Origin: Yamagishiella unicocca
Taxonomy: Eukaryota > Chlorophyta > Chlorophyceae > Chlamydomonadales > Volvocaceae
DNA: 64,000 nt
Direction: 5' to 3'
NCBI GenBank assembly: GCA_003116995.1
Contig: BDSL01000002.1
Span: 1,882,001 to 1,946,000, forward strand
In this document: piece after piece, positions 10,130 to 21,224 of the stretch
Layout: every line of letters starts with the position of its first letter
How positions within the stretch are numbered: the stretch's first letter is position 1
Notes under the pieces: generated by a model
The model's database searches: none
What the model saw: only the letters and a program-made list of their open reading frames with translations
What the model was told of the DNA's origin: nothing
Translations under genes and position numbers: made by a program

Positions 10130-13100
10130 TTAGGCGTCGGGCACTATGGTGAGCCCCAGTTCCTTGGCATTTACGATGCTAGGCGCCGCTTGGGGCACGC
10201 TGGCCATGGGCTTCTCCACGAAGGGCAGGATGTCGAACTTGTTCCATACCGGATAGCCGGACAGCACACCCGCCACGTTGGCGGCCGCCAGCGTAGCCTA
10301 GGGCGCGGGGGTTGTTTGCAGGAGTCGGGTTAGTGCTGGGTTGGCTAGGTGGGTGGTTTAGGGTTCCCCTGGCAAGGAACATGTGCAATACACGTGTCGC
10401 TTTGGCCTGGTTTCCGTTTCCTTTGGTCTGGTTTCCGTTTCCCCTTCCCGGCCCCTCCTCCACCGGGTCCGATCCACACTGCTTAGTCCCCATACCCCCC
10501 ACCACCTGCTCAGGCCGCTTGAAGCACCCAGTTGTTGAAGCACCCCGTGTCCCAGGGACAGCGCCTGCCCCTCAGCCACGATCCTTCGATCGGACCGGCA
10601 GCTGCTTCCGCACCCCAACCCGTCGGAGTCGCCGCCGATTTAGCCTTAGCCGCCACAGGTCGACACAAGACCTCCGACTTTAGTTTTCCTTGCGACCCCT
10701 CGGCCCCGCGACCCTTCCTCCTCCCATCTCCCGCGTGCCTTCCTCCTTACCATTCCGCTGCGGGTCCACAGCGACGCGGAGGCGATGTGCGGCACAATGA
10801 CGGCGTTGGGGCAGTCCGCCAGACCGGGCGCCATGGCCGGCTCATCCTCGAACACGTCCAGGCCGCACCTGCCGGGGGGGAGGGGGTGGCATAGAAACCG
10901 GGGTGAGGGGGGTAACAGCAGGCAAATGCGTGTTTCAGAAAAACCCTAACCCACGCGAAACACGTCCGCGAGAGTGTTAGCAGAGGAGATCAAACCGTGA
11001 GAAGCCACGGCGTGCGTGTGGAGTGTGTGCATGGAGATGAGCAGTCAGAGAGGAAAATGGACCGCAAGGTCCTGTCGAGCCGGGTAGCAGAGGTGCTCCG
11101 GAACCACACCAGCCGCGACTGCTCGTCCCCAGCCCTATCCAGAGAACCCACTCCCACGGGCCCAGCTGGCTCCCGCACCTGAATTCGGGGTTGGCCTTGA
11201 GGTGCGCCACCAGCGCCGCCTCGTCGATGCACGGGCCGCGCGCCGCGTTGACCAGGACCGCGTCCTTCTTCATCAGCGACAGGCGCTGAGCGTTCATGAG
11301 GTGCCGCGTGTTAGCGTCCAGGTTGCAGTGCAGGGACACAACCTGCACGGCGTCCACGGTGGCAGCGGTGGCGTTGGTGTCAGTGTTGGTGTTAGTCCGG
11401 GAGGTGAGGGCTAGGATCGATTGAAATGGGGCACGGCGGAGGCCAGGACGTCATCGTGCCACGGGGCAACAAACAATCGCTCCTTTCCCAGCACCACACC
11501 TCCCTCCCCTAGGACAACCTCCAGGTGTTCTCTCCCCCAACGCCCGGCCCCATGTTTCCACTCTCTCCCCGCCTCACATCCGCCTCCTTGAGCACCTCCT
11601 CCACCGTCTCCACCCGCCGGCAAGCCACCGGGGGCTCCCCCCGGTGACGCAGCAGCTCGCCGTACAGCCGGATGTACTCTTCCAGCTGCTTGTTGGGGTA
11701 TGGGTCGTAGTAGATCAGGTTCATCTTGTGCCCTTCCACCATCATTCGCGCGTACGCTGCGCCGATGCGGCCGGCGCCAATGATGCCCACCGTCTTGTTC
11801 TGCGGGGCGGCGGCGGCGCACAGCGAGCGACGCAGTGAGTGCGGCAGCGAACACGTGTCGTACGAACGTATGCGTATCACAAGATTTGAGGCATCAGAGA
11901 GCGCCAAGGGCGGGTAGTAAGGCGAATTTGGTGGCGGCAATGCCTCAGCGCCGTCGGCCTCCACGTCCAGCAGCGCGCTAGCGTTTGCCTTATGTGTATT
12001 TATTTTATCGCTCCGGAAAAAATACCACAAATGTTCGCGGTGCACTGCACCGTGCCGTACCTGCAGCAGCTGTCCGACGAACAGCGTGGGCAGCCAGCCC
12101 TTGTACTGGCCTCCGCGCATGAACACGTCAGCCTCGCACACGCGGCGAGCGGCGGCCAGCGTCAGAGCAGCGGCCAGCTCGGCGGTGGTCTCCGTGAGCA
12201 CCCCTGCAGGCGGGCGGGGGCCGGGGGGGTGGCGAGGAAACCCGGTGACACGACATAGGCGATGGGGGAGAGACAAACTAGCTGGCGGTTGGTTTTGGGA
12301 CACCCCGTTTGAGTCCCCCCGCGGGGGCCAGCTGGCTGGAAAGGGACAAAGTTTGGAGTCGAGGGGGGGCTGCTTGGTTTCTTGCTCCGTACGGGGACCG
12401 CGCCAGTGGGAGGCTGTGTGGGCTGCGTGCGCGGGTTGAGGTGGTGTGTGCGGAGGAGGGAAGACGGCGGAGGGGCACACGCCAGTACACACAAAGGCGC
12501 CTTTCCGGACTGAGCCCAGTTGCGGTTGCCGGGACTGTCGTACTATCCTGGCACCGGCCACCTGGCACTCCATGGCTTCAACACCAGAGGTAGCCCGGCC
12601 CCGTCACAAGACGGAGCCCCAGCCGCCGCCGCGCTGAGCCGCGTTCATAATTTGAAAGTTGAAGGATTATAGTATTCCACTTTGATGACTGTTTATTAAA
12701 AGTTATCAAGGTTGCATTGCCCCGTCCCAGCTCGGCCACCAGTCAGTTCGGCTCACCCGGGGTGTTGCCGACCGGGATGCCCCGCTTGGTTGCCTCGTCC
12801 ACCTTCACGTTGTTGTATCCCACAGCGTAGTTGCTGTAGGCCTTGCCGCCCGCTTGGCGCAGCGCCTCGAAGAGCTCGGAGCCCCAGTCCTGATGGGGCA
12901 GGCAGCAACGGGGGTGGTTGGGGTGGCGGCGGGCGTTGAGGCCTCGCGAGGGAGGTCCTTGGCAGGAGGGAGTCGAGGGTGTCGGTTGTTTGGACACTAT
13001 GCGTGCGGTAAGGGGCAAGGTGAAACGAGGCACCGACTTAATGGGAAGCGCAGGGGGTGTGCAGAGGAGAAGCCTAAGCGTCAAGGGGGGGAGTTATGGA

Positions 13101-13824
13101 GCAGCAAGATGATCCACTCCCGGGAATGCCTGGCGGGTCGAGACATAGGCAGTCTGTTTGATCTGGATCCAGATCAGGGGCAGGATTGCCCAGCGCTGGT
13201 GCAGAAGCTTCGGTGTGCGCACGCGAGCCCAGGCGGTCAGCACATGCTCAGGGCCCAGCAGGCAAGTTCCATGCCAGATGCTGTGGGTTTTGTGGCCTTC
13301 ACAGACCGAGTGATCTTCATACACCGAGTTAAACTGCACTGCTCGGGCCCCGGATCATCCCCGGCGCAAGATCCAGAAGCGCGTGGGGCCCCCGCCCCTG
13401 GCCCCATCCTGACATCAAGCCGCTGCAATCACCTCGGTTAGCTGCCCGATTACACCGTCACATTTGGTGCCCATGAGCTGCTTGATAGTAGCGTTGTTGA
13501 GGATGATGTCTGGGTGCTTGCACACCTCGACGCGGCAGCCGGCGTTCAGCAGGTACTGGAGCCAGCGATCTCCGGGCAGAGACTTTGTGACAATGACGCG
13601 CTTGCTTCCTGACTCGTTGTGGACCTGCAATGGGCGCATGCGGTCGCGTCTGGGCCCGCTGCTACGCAATTCCCTGTGCCTTTCGCGTAAAATTGGCGCA
13701 CCTCCACGGGAATGCCATTCACATTCGCATTGCTGGCAAAGGCGCGTTGTGTGACACTGAGCTTGGGTTCAAGCTGCCTAGTGACAGTGGAGACTGCAGC
13801 TAGCAGCGCGCGTGAAAGCGCCAT
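10130..13824 (-). CDS. HPR1: Hydroxypyruvate reductase, mitochondrial type
   Basis: Eight exons (in transcript order 13824-13702, 13624-13433, 12889-12757, 12203-12061, 11799-11578, 11342-11179, 10868-10751, 10297-10130) join in frame to 420 residues, with GT-AG introns throughout. The protein is a D-2-hydroxyacid dehydrogenase. The Rossmann motif GAGRIG is at residues 205-210, followed by the catalytic Arg306 (NAARGPC), Glu335 (FEDEP) and His353 (VPHIASAS). It reduces hydroxypyruvate to glycerate in photorespiration. Land-plant HPR1 ends in a peroxisomal SKL-type tripeptide; this one ends in PDA. The N terminus MALSRALLAAVSTVTRQLEP is Arg/Ser-rich and amphipathic, like a mitochondrial presequence, which agrees with mitochondrial photorespiration in Chlamydomonas. 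The ATG at 13824 is used because the codon two positions upstream is GTG. It is transcribed away from the carrier gene at 14079. Confidence 0.93.
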
Positions 13825-14078
13825 TCCCACGTCTTATCCCTAACGGTCGAAGGGTAGGCTTAGCACCAAAATCCACAGTGACTCAGATCACTGAATTTCA
13901 AGTTGTATTTTCAAGAGAGCGGATCGGCGTCGTTTGCACAAGTCGGCCATGTGGTAGTTGGAAACTGTTGTTGGATGAGTTTAGCACATCCAAGTCAGCG
14001 TGAACATAGATAGTAAGTGAACAGACACTTACTTCCACTAATTAACGCTTTGATCTGGCAGACAAATAGCTATACAAA
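13825..14078. promoter_or_regulatory. Bidirectional promoter region, HPR1 / carrier
   Basis: Only 254 bp separate the two start codons of the divergent genes, so both promoters must lie here or overlap. The stretch holds two inverted repeats with 6-bp spacers: CAGTGA-N6-TCACTG at 13876-13893, and an 8-bp-arm dyad AGTAAGTG-N6-CACTTACT at 14012-14033. Both share the layout AGTGA, then CAGA, then CACT. GAATTTC at 13893-13899 matches GANTTNC, the consensus reported for low-CO2 enhancer elements in Chlamydomonas, but so short a match is expected often by chance. Confidence 0.55.
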
Positions 14079-17000
14079 ATGTCAGCCGCGACTCAGCAAA
14101 CACCTCCGGTTGCAGTGTCGCCGAACGCTGGGTTGGTGAAGCTTGCCAAGGACATCTTTGCAGGGACATGCGGTCAGTCGGCGTGGTCGCAAGCAGTCGC
14201 ATGTAGTAGGCGTTAATTGACTCTCCCTGTCATACGCGGCTGTGTAGGTGGTATCTCTGTGACGCTTGTGGGCCATCCCTTCGACACGCTCAAGGTCCGG
14301 CTGCAGACGCAACCTGTGGATAAGCCCATCTATGGTGAGCGCGCGTGATCTGTCAGGGAGTCGCGAGGCGCATGCTGCGAGCAGTCGCGCGCTGTTTGTC
14401 TCCTTGTGCACCCCTACAATTTCCCAAAATTTCGAACGAAAGTGTAAAGCCTCTATTGATCCGCATAGTAATTATGTGCGCGCCGTGCCTTAATTTCTGT
14501 GTGCAGCGGGTGTGGTGGACTGCGCGCGCAAGACGGTCCAATGGGAGGGCCTTGGCGGCCTGTACAAGGTGAGCGGTACATTCAGTTGGTGGGTTTGCTT
14601 GGCGGTCAATGGGCAGAGGTGGTTTGGGTCGCCATTGCGGCTGCGTGTATGCGTAAAAAGTGGAGGGGGAACCGAAGGGGGAAGACACACACAGTTGGCT
14701 GTGACGGGCGAGCTGTGCGGTGTGCTTTCAGAGATGTCTGATATGGTTACAGGTACAGTTTTTTCGTAGTGGTTTCGTGGGTTGCCCACTTGCCATGTGC
14801 TAGTTGGGTCTTCCTTTGCGTTTACACAACGACCTAGAGCGCAGGCGCGAAGGCATGGACATGCGGCGTGGACATGTTAAAACCTGCTATGCGGATAACG
14901 TGGTTATAGCTAGCCTCAGAGCAGTAGCTTCAGTTGCCTGGCAAATGGGCAGCGAGTGGGAACGCAGCGGGTTGTGGCGTTCTTGGTGGTGCGGGTCGAA
15001 GCAGTCAGTGCAGCGAGCATCAACCGCCGTCGCGGCCTCCCCCCCAGACTCACTCGCTCGCGCCCCCCCTTAAAGCATTAGTGTGAGCACGCCACCTCAG
15101 CCCACCTCGTGGCTACAAGCATCTGCCAGTTCCCGATTGCTGGTCCGCTTGCGTGCTACGCACCCCGCCCCATCCACACGCCCAGATCCTCCCCACCGGT
15201 ACCCCCCTCACACGCCCCCTCCTCACACTTCAACCCCAGGGCGTATCATCGCCGCTCATGGGCCAGATGTTCTTCCGCGCCTCGCTCTTCGGCTCCTTCG
15301 GCGCCTCGAAGCGATGGCTGGGTACCAACTCGGATGGTACGATGAGGGCAACTCACCGCAGGGAGCGCTCTCGCCTTGTTGTCTCGCGCCATAGATCCCT
15401 TCCCGCCCGCACTTCTTCGCACCTGGTCGCTTCAGACAGCACCCCCTGTGGTTGGTCTCCCCAGGTACCTCCCGCGCGCTTGAGCGCATCGACTACTACA
15501 AGGCGGGTGCTATGACTGGCTTCGTGGCGGCCTTCACGGAGGGCCCCATCGACTTTTACAAGAGTCAGCTGCAGGTGCAGATCATCAGGAGCAAGCAGGA
15601 CCCCGCATACAAACGTGAGCGGCTCGGCGGGCGAGCCCACATTCAGTATCCGTACTGAGCGATGGTGGGCTGGCGGGCACGGTTGCTTGTGATTGGCATT
15701 CGCCTCGATCCGCGGCGAGGGTGGAACTAAGGGCTGGGCTGGGAGGGTTGGCGGAGGCTGAGGCCGCATCGGGGCGCTCTCTATAATGCCTGGTCTGGAG
15801 ACGTCTGAAGGGAGCATGTCGTGCCGGAAAGGAGGCTATCGCGCCATCCAGGGAATGGAGCTGACATGGGGGACATATGGGCCGGGGTGAGAGAAGGGCC
15901 TTCGGGCGAGTCAGTGTTTCACCTAGGATGCGCAGACTGGACACGGGTGAGGGTTCGAGGAAGACCCGTGGATGCCCGAAAAAACCGTTTAGAACAGACG
16001 TTTTGAGATGCATGCGGACACGGGTGAGGGGGGATGGCTGGGCGCGGGATGGAGGTCTTACTGCGCGGCGGCTGGCGACGCAATAAGCCGTGGGGGCGCA
16101 CGATTCGCTGTGAGGTCATGGCGCTGGTACCGATTCGAATGAAACCCTGCAGACGCGTGTGGTGCTAGGAGACGCCGCTAGGACTCATCACTGCATGTTG
16201 GGGCGGCCACCCGTTTCGCAGTTGGTTGCAAGTCGGTCATCCCCTCTTCCACGTCCCCGCCGCGCGTGCTCCACTCACGCCGCCGTTGAGGGCATCAGCC
16301 CGGCCTACCTGCCGCCGCTGCCTCGTTGCTGACACTACGTGGCTCTACCCGCCCCTGTCGTGATGCCGTACAGCACCGTACACCTCGGTGGTGGATTGCG
16401 TGCGGCAGACCATCCGAACGAACGGCTTTCGGGGCCCCTTCCAGGTGCGTGGCTGGCCGGGCTGGTGGGTTGGGGGGAAACCCGGTTGAGGCCGAAACGG
16501 GGGTAAAGCCCAGCTGGTGGGTGGGTGCCTGGCTGGGTAGCTGGGCTGGGTGGCGCGAGGAGACCGGTGGTGGGGGTGTGGAGGTTGGCGGCATGGCGCC
16601 AATGGGCAGGCGTTTGCGTATGGGCGGGTGGTCGTAGTGCAGAGGCGGAATTGGCGGGGTGGGCTGCTCAGGGCGAGCTTTCCACGCGAGGTCTCGAGGA
16701 AGGGACTGGATGGCTTAGATGGAGGTTCATATGAGTGCGGCCGGATGTTGAGGAGCGGCACTCGGACCTTTTTTGGTGCGCTCAGACTGGCATGTCCAGT
16801 GTCTCAGCTAGCGCTGGCAGCGTGGGTTCGAACCCTTGCGACAACGTCAATCAGTAAACCTAATTAACGCAACCTGGAGTTACCGCAACCACCGCCAGTT
16901 GAAGCACGCGCACCAATCCTATCGAACACCAATCCTGTCGCACACGCTGACAGGGCGCCTCCTGCCCCTACCGTGCTGTCCTCACCCCACATCTCAGGGT

Positions 17001-17671
17001 TTGGGCCCCACCCTGCTGCGCAACACGCCGGCCAATGCGGTGTACCTGGGTAACTTCGAGGTGCTTAAGCAGGTCATTGCGGCGCAGTCTGGCTGCAAGA
17101 CAACGGAGCTGTCGGCAGCTGCCATCACGGCGTGCGCGGGTGGGTAGCCGGGAGGACTGTGCGGGGGCGGGGCCGGGTAGAGGTTGGCCGGGTGTCGAAC
17201 ACCAGTCTCCAGTCGTCGGTGGCCTCAGTCGTGAGCTCTTCTGTACATCATTTAAATGACGACCCATCACGCGGCATCGCGCTGCGCCTGTCTGCCTTCT
17301 CCTTCTTCCCCTTGTCTCTTTCTGTCGACCCATGGCTTTCCCCTTGTCTCTATCTATCGACTCATGCCTTTCCTCTCAATCCCTCCTCGCGCCATCCGTC
17401 CGCATCCGTCCATTCAGGCATCGGCGGCATCACCTACTGGCTGGTCATCTTCCCCGTGGATTGCATCAAGTCGGCTATGCAGACGGACGCTATCGACCCC
17501 GCCAACCGGAAGTACAAGGACATCACCTCCACAGCGCGCCAGCTGTGGTCTGAGGGCGGCGTGCGCCGGTTCTACAAGGGCTTCTCGCCCTGCCTCATCC
17601 GCGCGGCGCCCGCCAACGGCATCATGCTGCTCACGGTGGACAAGGTGACGACGTTCCTCAGCAAGGAGTGA
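14079..17671 (+). CDS. Mitochondrial carrier (SLC25) family protein
   Basis: Eight exons (14079-14172, 14248-14334, 14507-14568, 15240-15336, 15465-15614, 16374-16444, 16998-17139, 17418-17671) join in frame to 318 residues. All three threefold-repeat signatures PX[DE]XX[KR] are present: HPFDTLK, GPIDFYK and FPVDCIK. Each is followed by family-type segments such as GLGGLYKG, NGFRGPFQGLGPTLLRNTPANAVY and GVRRFYKGFSPCLIRAAPANG (each partly quoted), so six transmembrane helices of an inner-membrane carrier are expected. The layout is closest in feel to the acylcarnitine/basic amino acid branch that includes plant BOU, a carrier needed for photorespiration. This is a judgement from memory, and the substrate is unknown. 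The head-to-head partner is hydroxypyruvate reductase, which suggests a role in moving a photorespiratory metabolite. Exon 6 is only 71 bp, and its acceptor was chosen by phase. Confidence 0.9.
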
Positions 17672-19267
17672 AGCGGCGGCGGTGGGGGTGATGGTGGCGG
17701 GCGGTAGTAGCAGCAGCGGCGGCCACAGCGCAAGGTAGGGTCGCGAGCAGTAGCAGCAGGGAGGACGGTGTGGAACGGCGCTGGAGAGGAAGAGGGAGAG
17801 GGAGGAAGAGACGAGGCGGGGAGGAGGGCGAGGGAAGCGAGTTGTGGTGACGAGCGATGGGGGGTGAGGATAAGGGACGACGGAGGCCGCACGCAGACTG
17901 TATGGCAAGGGAGACGATCTTGGGCGCTGCGGCTCGCTGGTGCTGATGTGCTAGGTAGGGGGGTCGGCTCGTGGCGCCGGCAGCGGGGAGGCGAACGCAA
18001 TTGGCAGTCAGGAAGGGGCCGGAGGGTACCAGCAGGCAGCGCCATAGAAGACAGGCAGCGACACACGCACACGACGTCTGCGGTTATGTGTGTGTGTGCC
18101 ATCGGCAGGCCATGTGAGCAGCGGGCGGGGCTCCTCGAGGTATATACTTTTTGTCGGGGCACGTGCCTGATGGTGACCCGCTCGCTTGACTGCTTGGTGT
18201 TCGAGCTAAGGCGGCATGGCTGATGATGGGTGCCGGCTGCTGTGTGCGGCGGCCTACCGTCCCTGATCGTGCATATCCGCAAAACACTAAGGTCCATCCT
18301 GTCTGCCAACGTTTTTGTTCGTATTAGCGCTGTATTGCTTGGCAGCAAGCAGCCCTCGTTTCCGCGCCGCATCCATGTCACTCACGGGCAGGGCCGTGAA
18401 TGCTCCTGGCCGGCGCGCCATGCAGGCGGGCTCCTGTGCTGAGAGGGTTTTGCGGTGTTGGGTTGCACTGCGAGCACGATCCATCGGCTTATTTTTGGTC
18501 TTGGGATTTGGGGATGCATGTTGTGCCAGGTACTGTCAGCATACGTTACTCATCGGCTTAAGTTAGTCTTGTGCATAAGGCGTGATTGGGCAGGCAATGC
18601 CAGGCGCCTTACTTGGGGTACGGAAGGGCGATTGGCCGTCTGTGTGGCAACCCGACTTGAAGAAAGGGCATGCACTCTGGAGAAGGTGGAGGCAGACAGA
18701 GCTGACATGTTCAAGCGGTTTGTGACCGCCATCTATGTGAGCGTGTATTAGTTGGTAGCTTTGCGGTGAAGCGAGACTACTGTGATGAGGTTGCTCCAGG
18801 CCAGCCAGCAGGGCCAAACACACATCAGCGTTTTTTCGTAGGCTGATGCAGTTTGAATTTTCAGCTGCGCTGTGTGCGTGGTTAGTGGTTTTTATTGAGC
18901 GACAGCTAATAACCCAGGCATAAGCCTATGTGGTGCTTCTTTGTTGTGGCGCAATTCGTTGTCGGATGATGGTGTCAACCCTGGAGCCATCAGGCTCCCA
19001 TCGCAAGCAAAACAAGTTGCTTACCGGTAGTAAGGTACTGCGGTGCACACCGGGGCCAACAATTGGCACGTTACGTCTTTTGCGCGCGCGCAAGCTGTAA
19101 GGAACGCCATCGACCGATGCCGGCGGGTTTGGTTAATGCAAAGAGTTGCGAAGCGAATTAGATAGGGAGCGGAGGACGCTGGCCACATAGGGCTGTCATG
19201 TGTGGGTCGTCATGCGAAAGACGGTGGTAGAAGCGGCCTGTGCCAAGCAAGCAGCTCATACACCTCA
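17672..19267. other. Carrier 3' UTR and spacer, no gene seen
   Basis: The stretch begins with a GGCGG/AGCAGC-rich low-complexity tract (17672-17860). The first TGTAA on the plus strand is at 19096-19100, implying a 3' UTR of about 1.4 kb if it is used. No other gene or RNA was recognised. Confidence 0.45.
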
Positions 19268-19600
19268 ACGGTCCTTGCATTGGGGCTGAGCAGCTGTTCG
19301 GTGCCTGGGAGCAAAGATGCTGTTAGCCTCAACCAGCTTCAAACCACACCCGTGCCTGCATGACCTGCACCAGTTTCACATATGTGGCCACCGAGCCCGA
19401 TGGTGTTTTCCTGCCTCATCCCTCCTCATCAACGGCTCATCTCGACGGCGAGAATTTCAGGCGATGGCCCCACACACGTAATGTTACTACTACATAATGT
19501 TCCTTTGTCGCTGTTGTCGGAAACACCTAATTCCGACTGTGCCCTGCACTTTTGCCATTCCGGAATATTCCTTCAACTTGCGGTCAACTTTTCACGTAGC
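19268..19600 (+). repeat. Dispersed repeat family X, copy 1
   Basis: This segment aligns along its length with 34484-34806 in the same orientation. Shared blocks include CGGTCCTTGCA, CTCAACCAG-TTCAAACCACAC, GACCTGCACCAGTTTCACAT, TGTGGCCACC, GGTGTTTTCCTGCCTC and CACTTTTGCCATT. I estimate 75-80 percent identity by eye. No ORF, terminal repeat or known family was recognised, so it is probably a non-autonomous element or a fragment of one. Confidence 0.7.
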
Positions 19601-20132
19601 TAGGGCCCCCAACCACCACCGCAATTTCACGTACCGAGGCCCACATGAAGCAGGTCTTGCAGAAGTTGTTGGCGAAGTCCGCCCAGCCCTTCCTGCCGCA
19701 CGAACACCGCCTGCACCACTACTGCCCTTCTAAGGCTTGGAGCCCGCTGTAACGAATATTACTACTACTGCCAGGACGGCGGAGTCCAGCTTGAGGCCAC
19801 CGTGCAGGTTGGTGAAAGAGCACAGCGGTGCCGATGACGCGGGTATCGCCGAAAAGCTCTCGCTGCATAGGCTTGCAAGCGGCAGGGTATATAATTTACG
19901 AGTTATTACCGAGATGTAGGGACGTAGCTTAAAGACTGGTATTTTGGAGCACAAAGTTTAAAAATAATTTTATCATAAAGTATTGGCTGATTGGGGCGGC
20001 ATGTTAAGCGGTGGATGAGGAGGAGCGGCGGCAGGAAGGGGCGGCAGCGAGCAACGAAGCGAACGGAGCAATAATGGGTCCCAAACACGCTCCGCCTAGC
20101 GCATATGGTGCCAGTGTGAATGCCCCAAGACC

Positions 20133-20955
20133 GCCGCTGATTGTGATTCAAGCTGGTCTGCAGAGTGGATGTAGTAGTAACTGTTTTAGTGGTTTCCAGA
20201 CCAGAAGGCAGAACCATCGGGCACATCGCCTGACACTGAAGGAGACGAAAGGGACAGAAACCGACGTGCACCAGAACAAAGGCAAACCACCGCAACACCA
20301 GCCGACAAGTCCGGAGGCAAAACAGCAGCAGCCCCAGGGGGAATTTGCGCTAGAGGCTCCCTTATCAGGAACCGAACCACCAACCAACCTAGCAGACCAG
20401 CAACCGACGAATCAGTGGCGCGCCGCAACAATGCAAGCAGCGGAACCGCCCGCCTCTCATTCCCAAAAGCACGAACCCCAAGCAGGGCACAACCCGCGGC
20501 CTCCCCTGGCCGCTCCCCAGCCGCCGCATCACACCCACAGGGAGCAGCCGTTACCGGCCGCATATGCGAGTTCCCGAGAAGGGGGATCCCATCCACAGAC
20601 AGCCGCCACCACCCCTCCTTATGGGAAGGCTCCCACTTCACCCCTGACCAGAGCCGCCGGAACACTTGCCGCAGGGCAGTCAGGGCCGCTGGCGGGACAG
20701 GCCCGGTGCCCCCAAGCAAGCGCTTCGCGCACAAACAGCTCATGTGTGGATGTGTGTTAGTTACCCCCTCCCCCACGGGTTTCCCTCGCAACATACGCCC
20801 CCCATGGTCGGGGTTCTGGTGTTTTGCCGTACCTCGGTCGAGTGGTTTATTCATCTTCCTGCGTCTCTTTCGGCGTCAGGCGATGCGCCGGATGGCTTTA
20901 TCTTATGGTCTGGGGCCCACTATGACAGTTATTACAACCCCCATCCCATGGCCAG
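20133..20955. repeat. Fold-back (inverted-repeat) element
   Basis: The left arm (about 20133-20290) and right arm (about 20815-20955) are imperfect reverse complements. The best-matched core is CGTCTC-TTC-G-GTCAGGCGATG-GCC-GATGG read on the right arm, followed by CTTATGGTCTGG...CAGTTATTAC. The ~520-bp centre is Pro/Gln-rich in one frame, but the open frame across it looks like composition rather than a gene. The layout fits a MITE or fold-back element, or two opposed copies of one repeat. Confidence 0.5.
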
Positions 20956-21208
20956 CCACCTCACAAATTCTCCCGCTTGCGCCCAAAACAAACCGGCCTC
21001 GCAAAACGTGCGGGGTCCTTGTTTTCGTCAGCCTAGCACAGCCGCAATAGACGTAGCCGCCAACGGTCGACATCCGACCTCCAACTCTTAGTTTCCTCAA
21101 CCAAGTTCTCTAGCATGCATCTCCAAACTTCTGCCCCAAACAATTGTTTCATCGTACAAGGGTTTTCCTTGCCACCCTCCGATTGGCGGTAACGTCGAGT
21201 AACCGGTG

Positions 21209-21224
21209 TTTTAGGGTTTTAGGG
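21209..21224 (+). repeat. Two telomere-type TTTTAGGG units
   Basis: Two perfect tandem copies of TTTTAGGG, the Chlamydomonas-type telomere repeat, lie in intergenic DNA. Two units alone could be chance or a trace of break repair. Confidence 0.6.

Noticed and set aside
11509..12573. Long minus-strand ORF spanning HPR1 exons 4-5
   Set aside because: Only the parts within the exons match the dehydrogenase family; the rest reads through introns that lack stops.
13641..13701. Using GTAGCAG further inside as the donor of HPR1 exon 1
   Set aside because: It would insert eleven extra residues (VRQFYAKGTGN-C type) between the leader and VHNESG. The donor GTGCGC at 13701 gives the family-like IPVEVHNESG join.
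20011..20760. 249-codon Pro/Gln-rich ORF
   Set aside because: It overlies the fold-back element, including its left arm, and shows only low-complexity composition.
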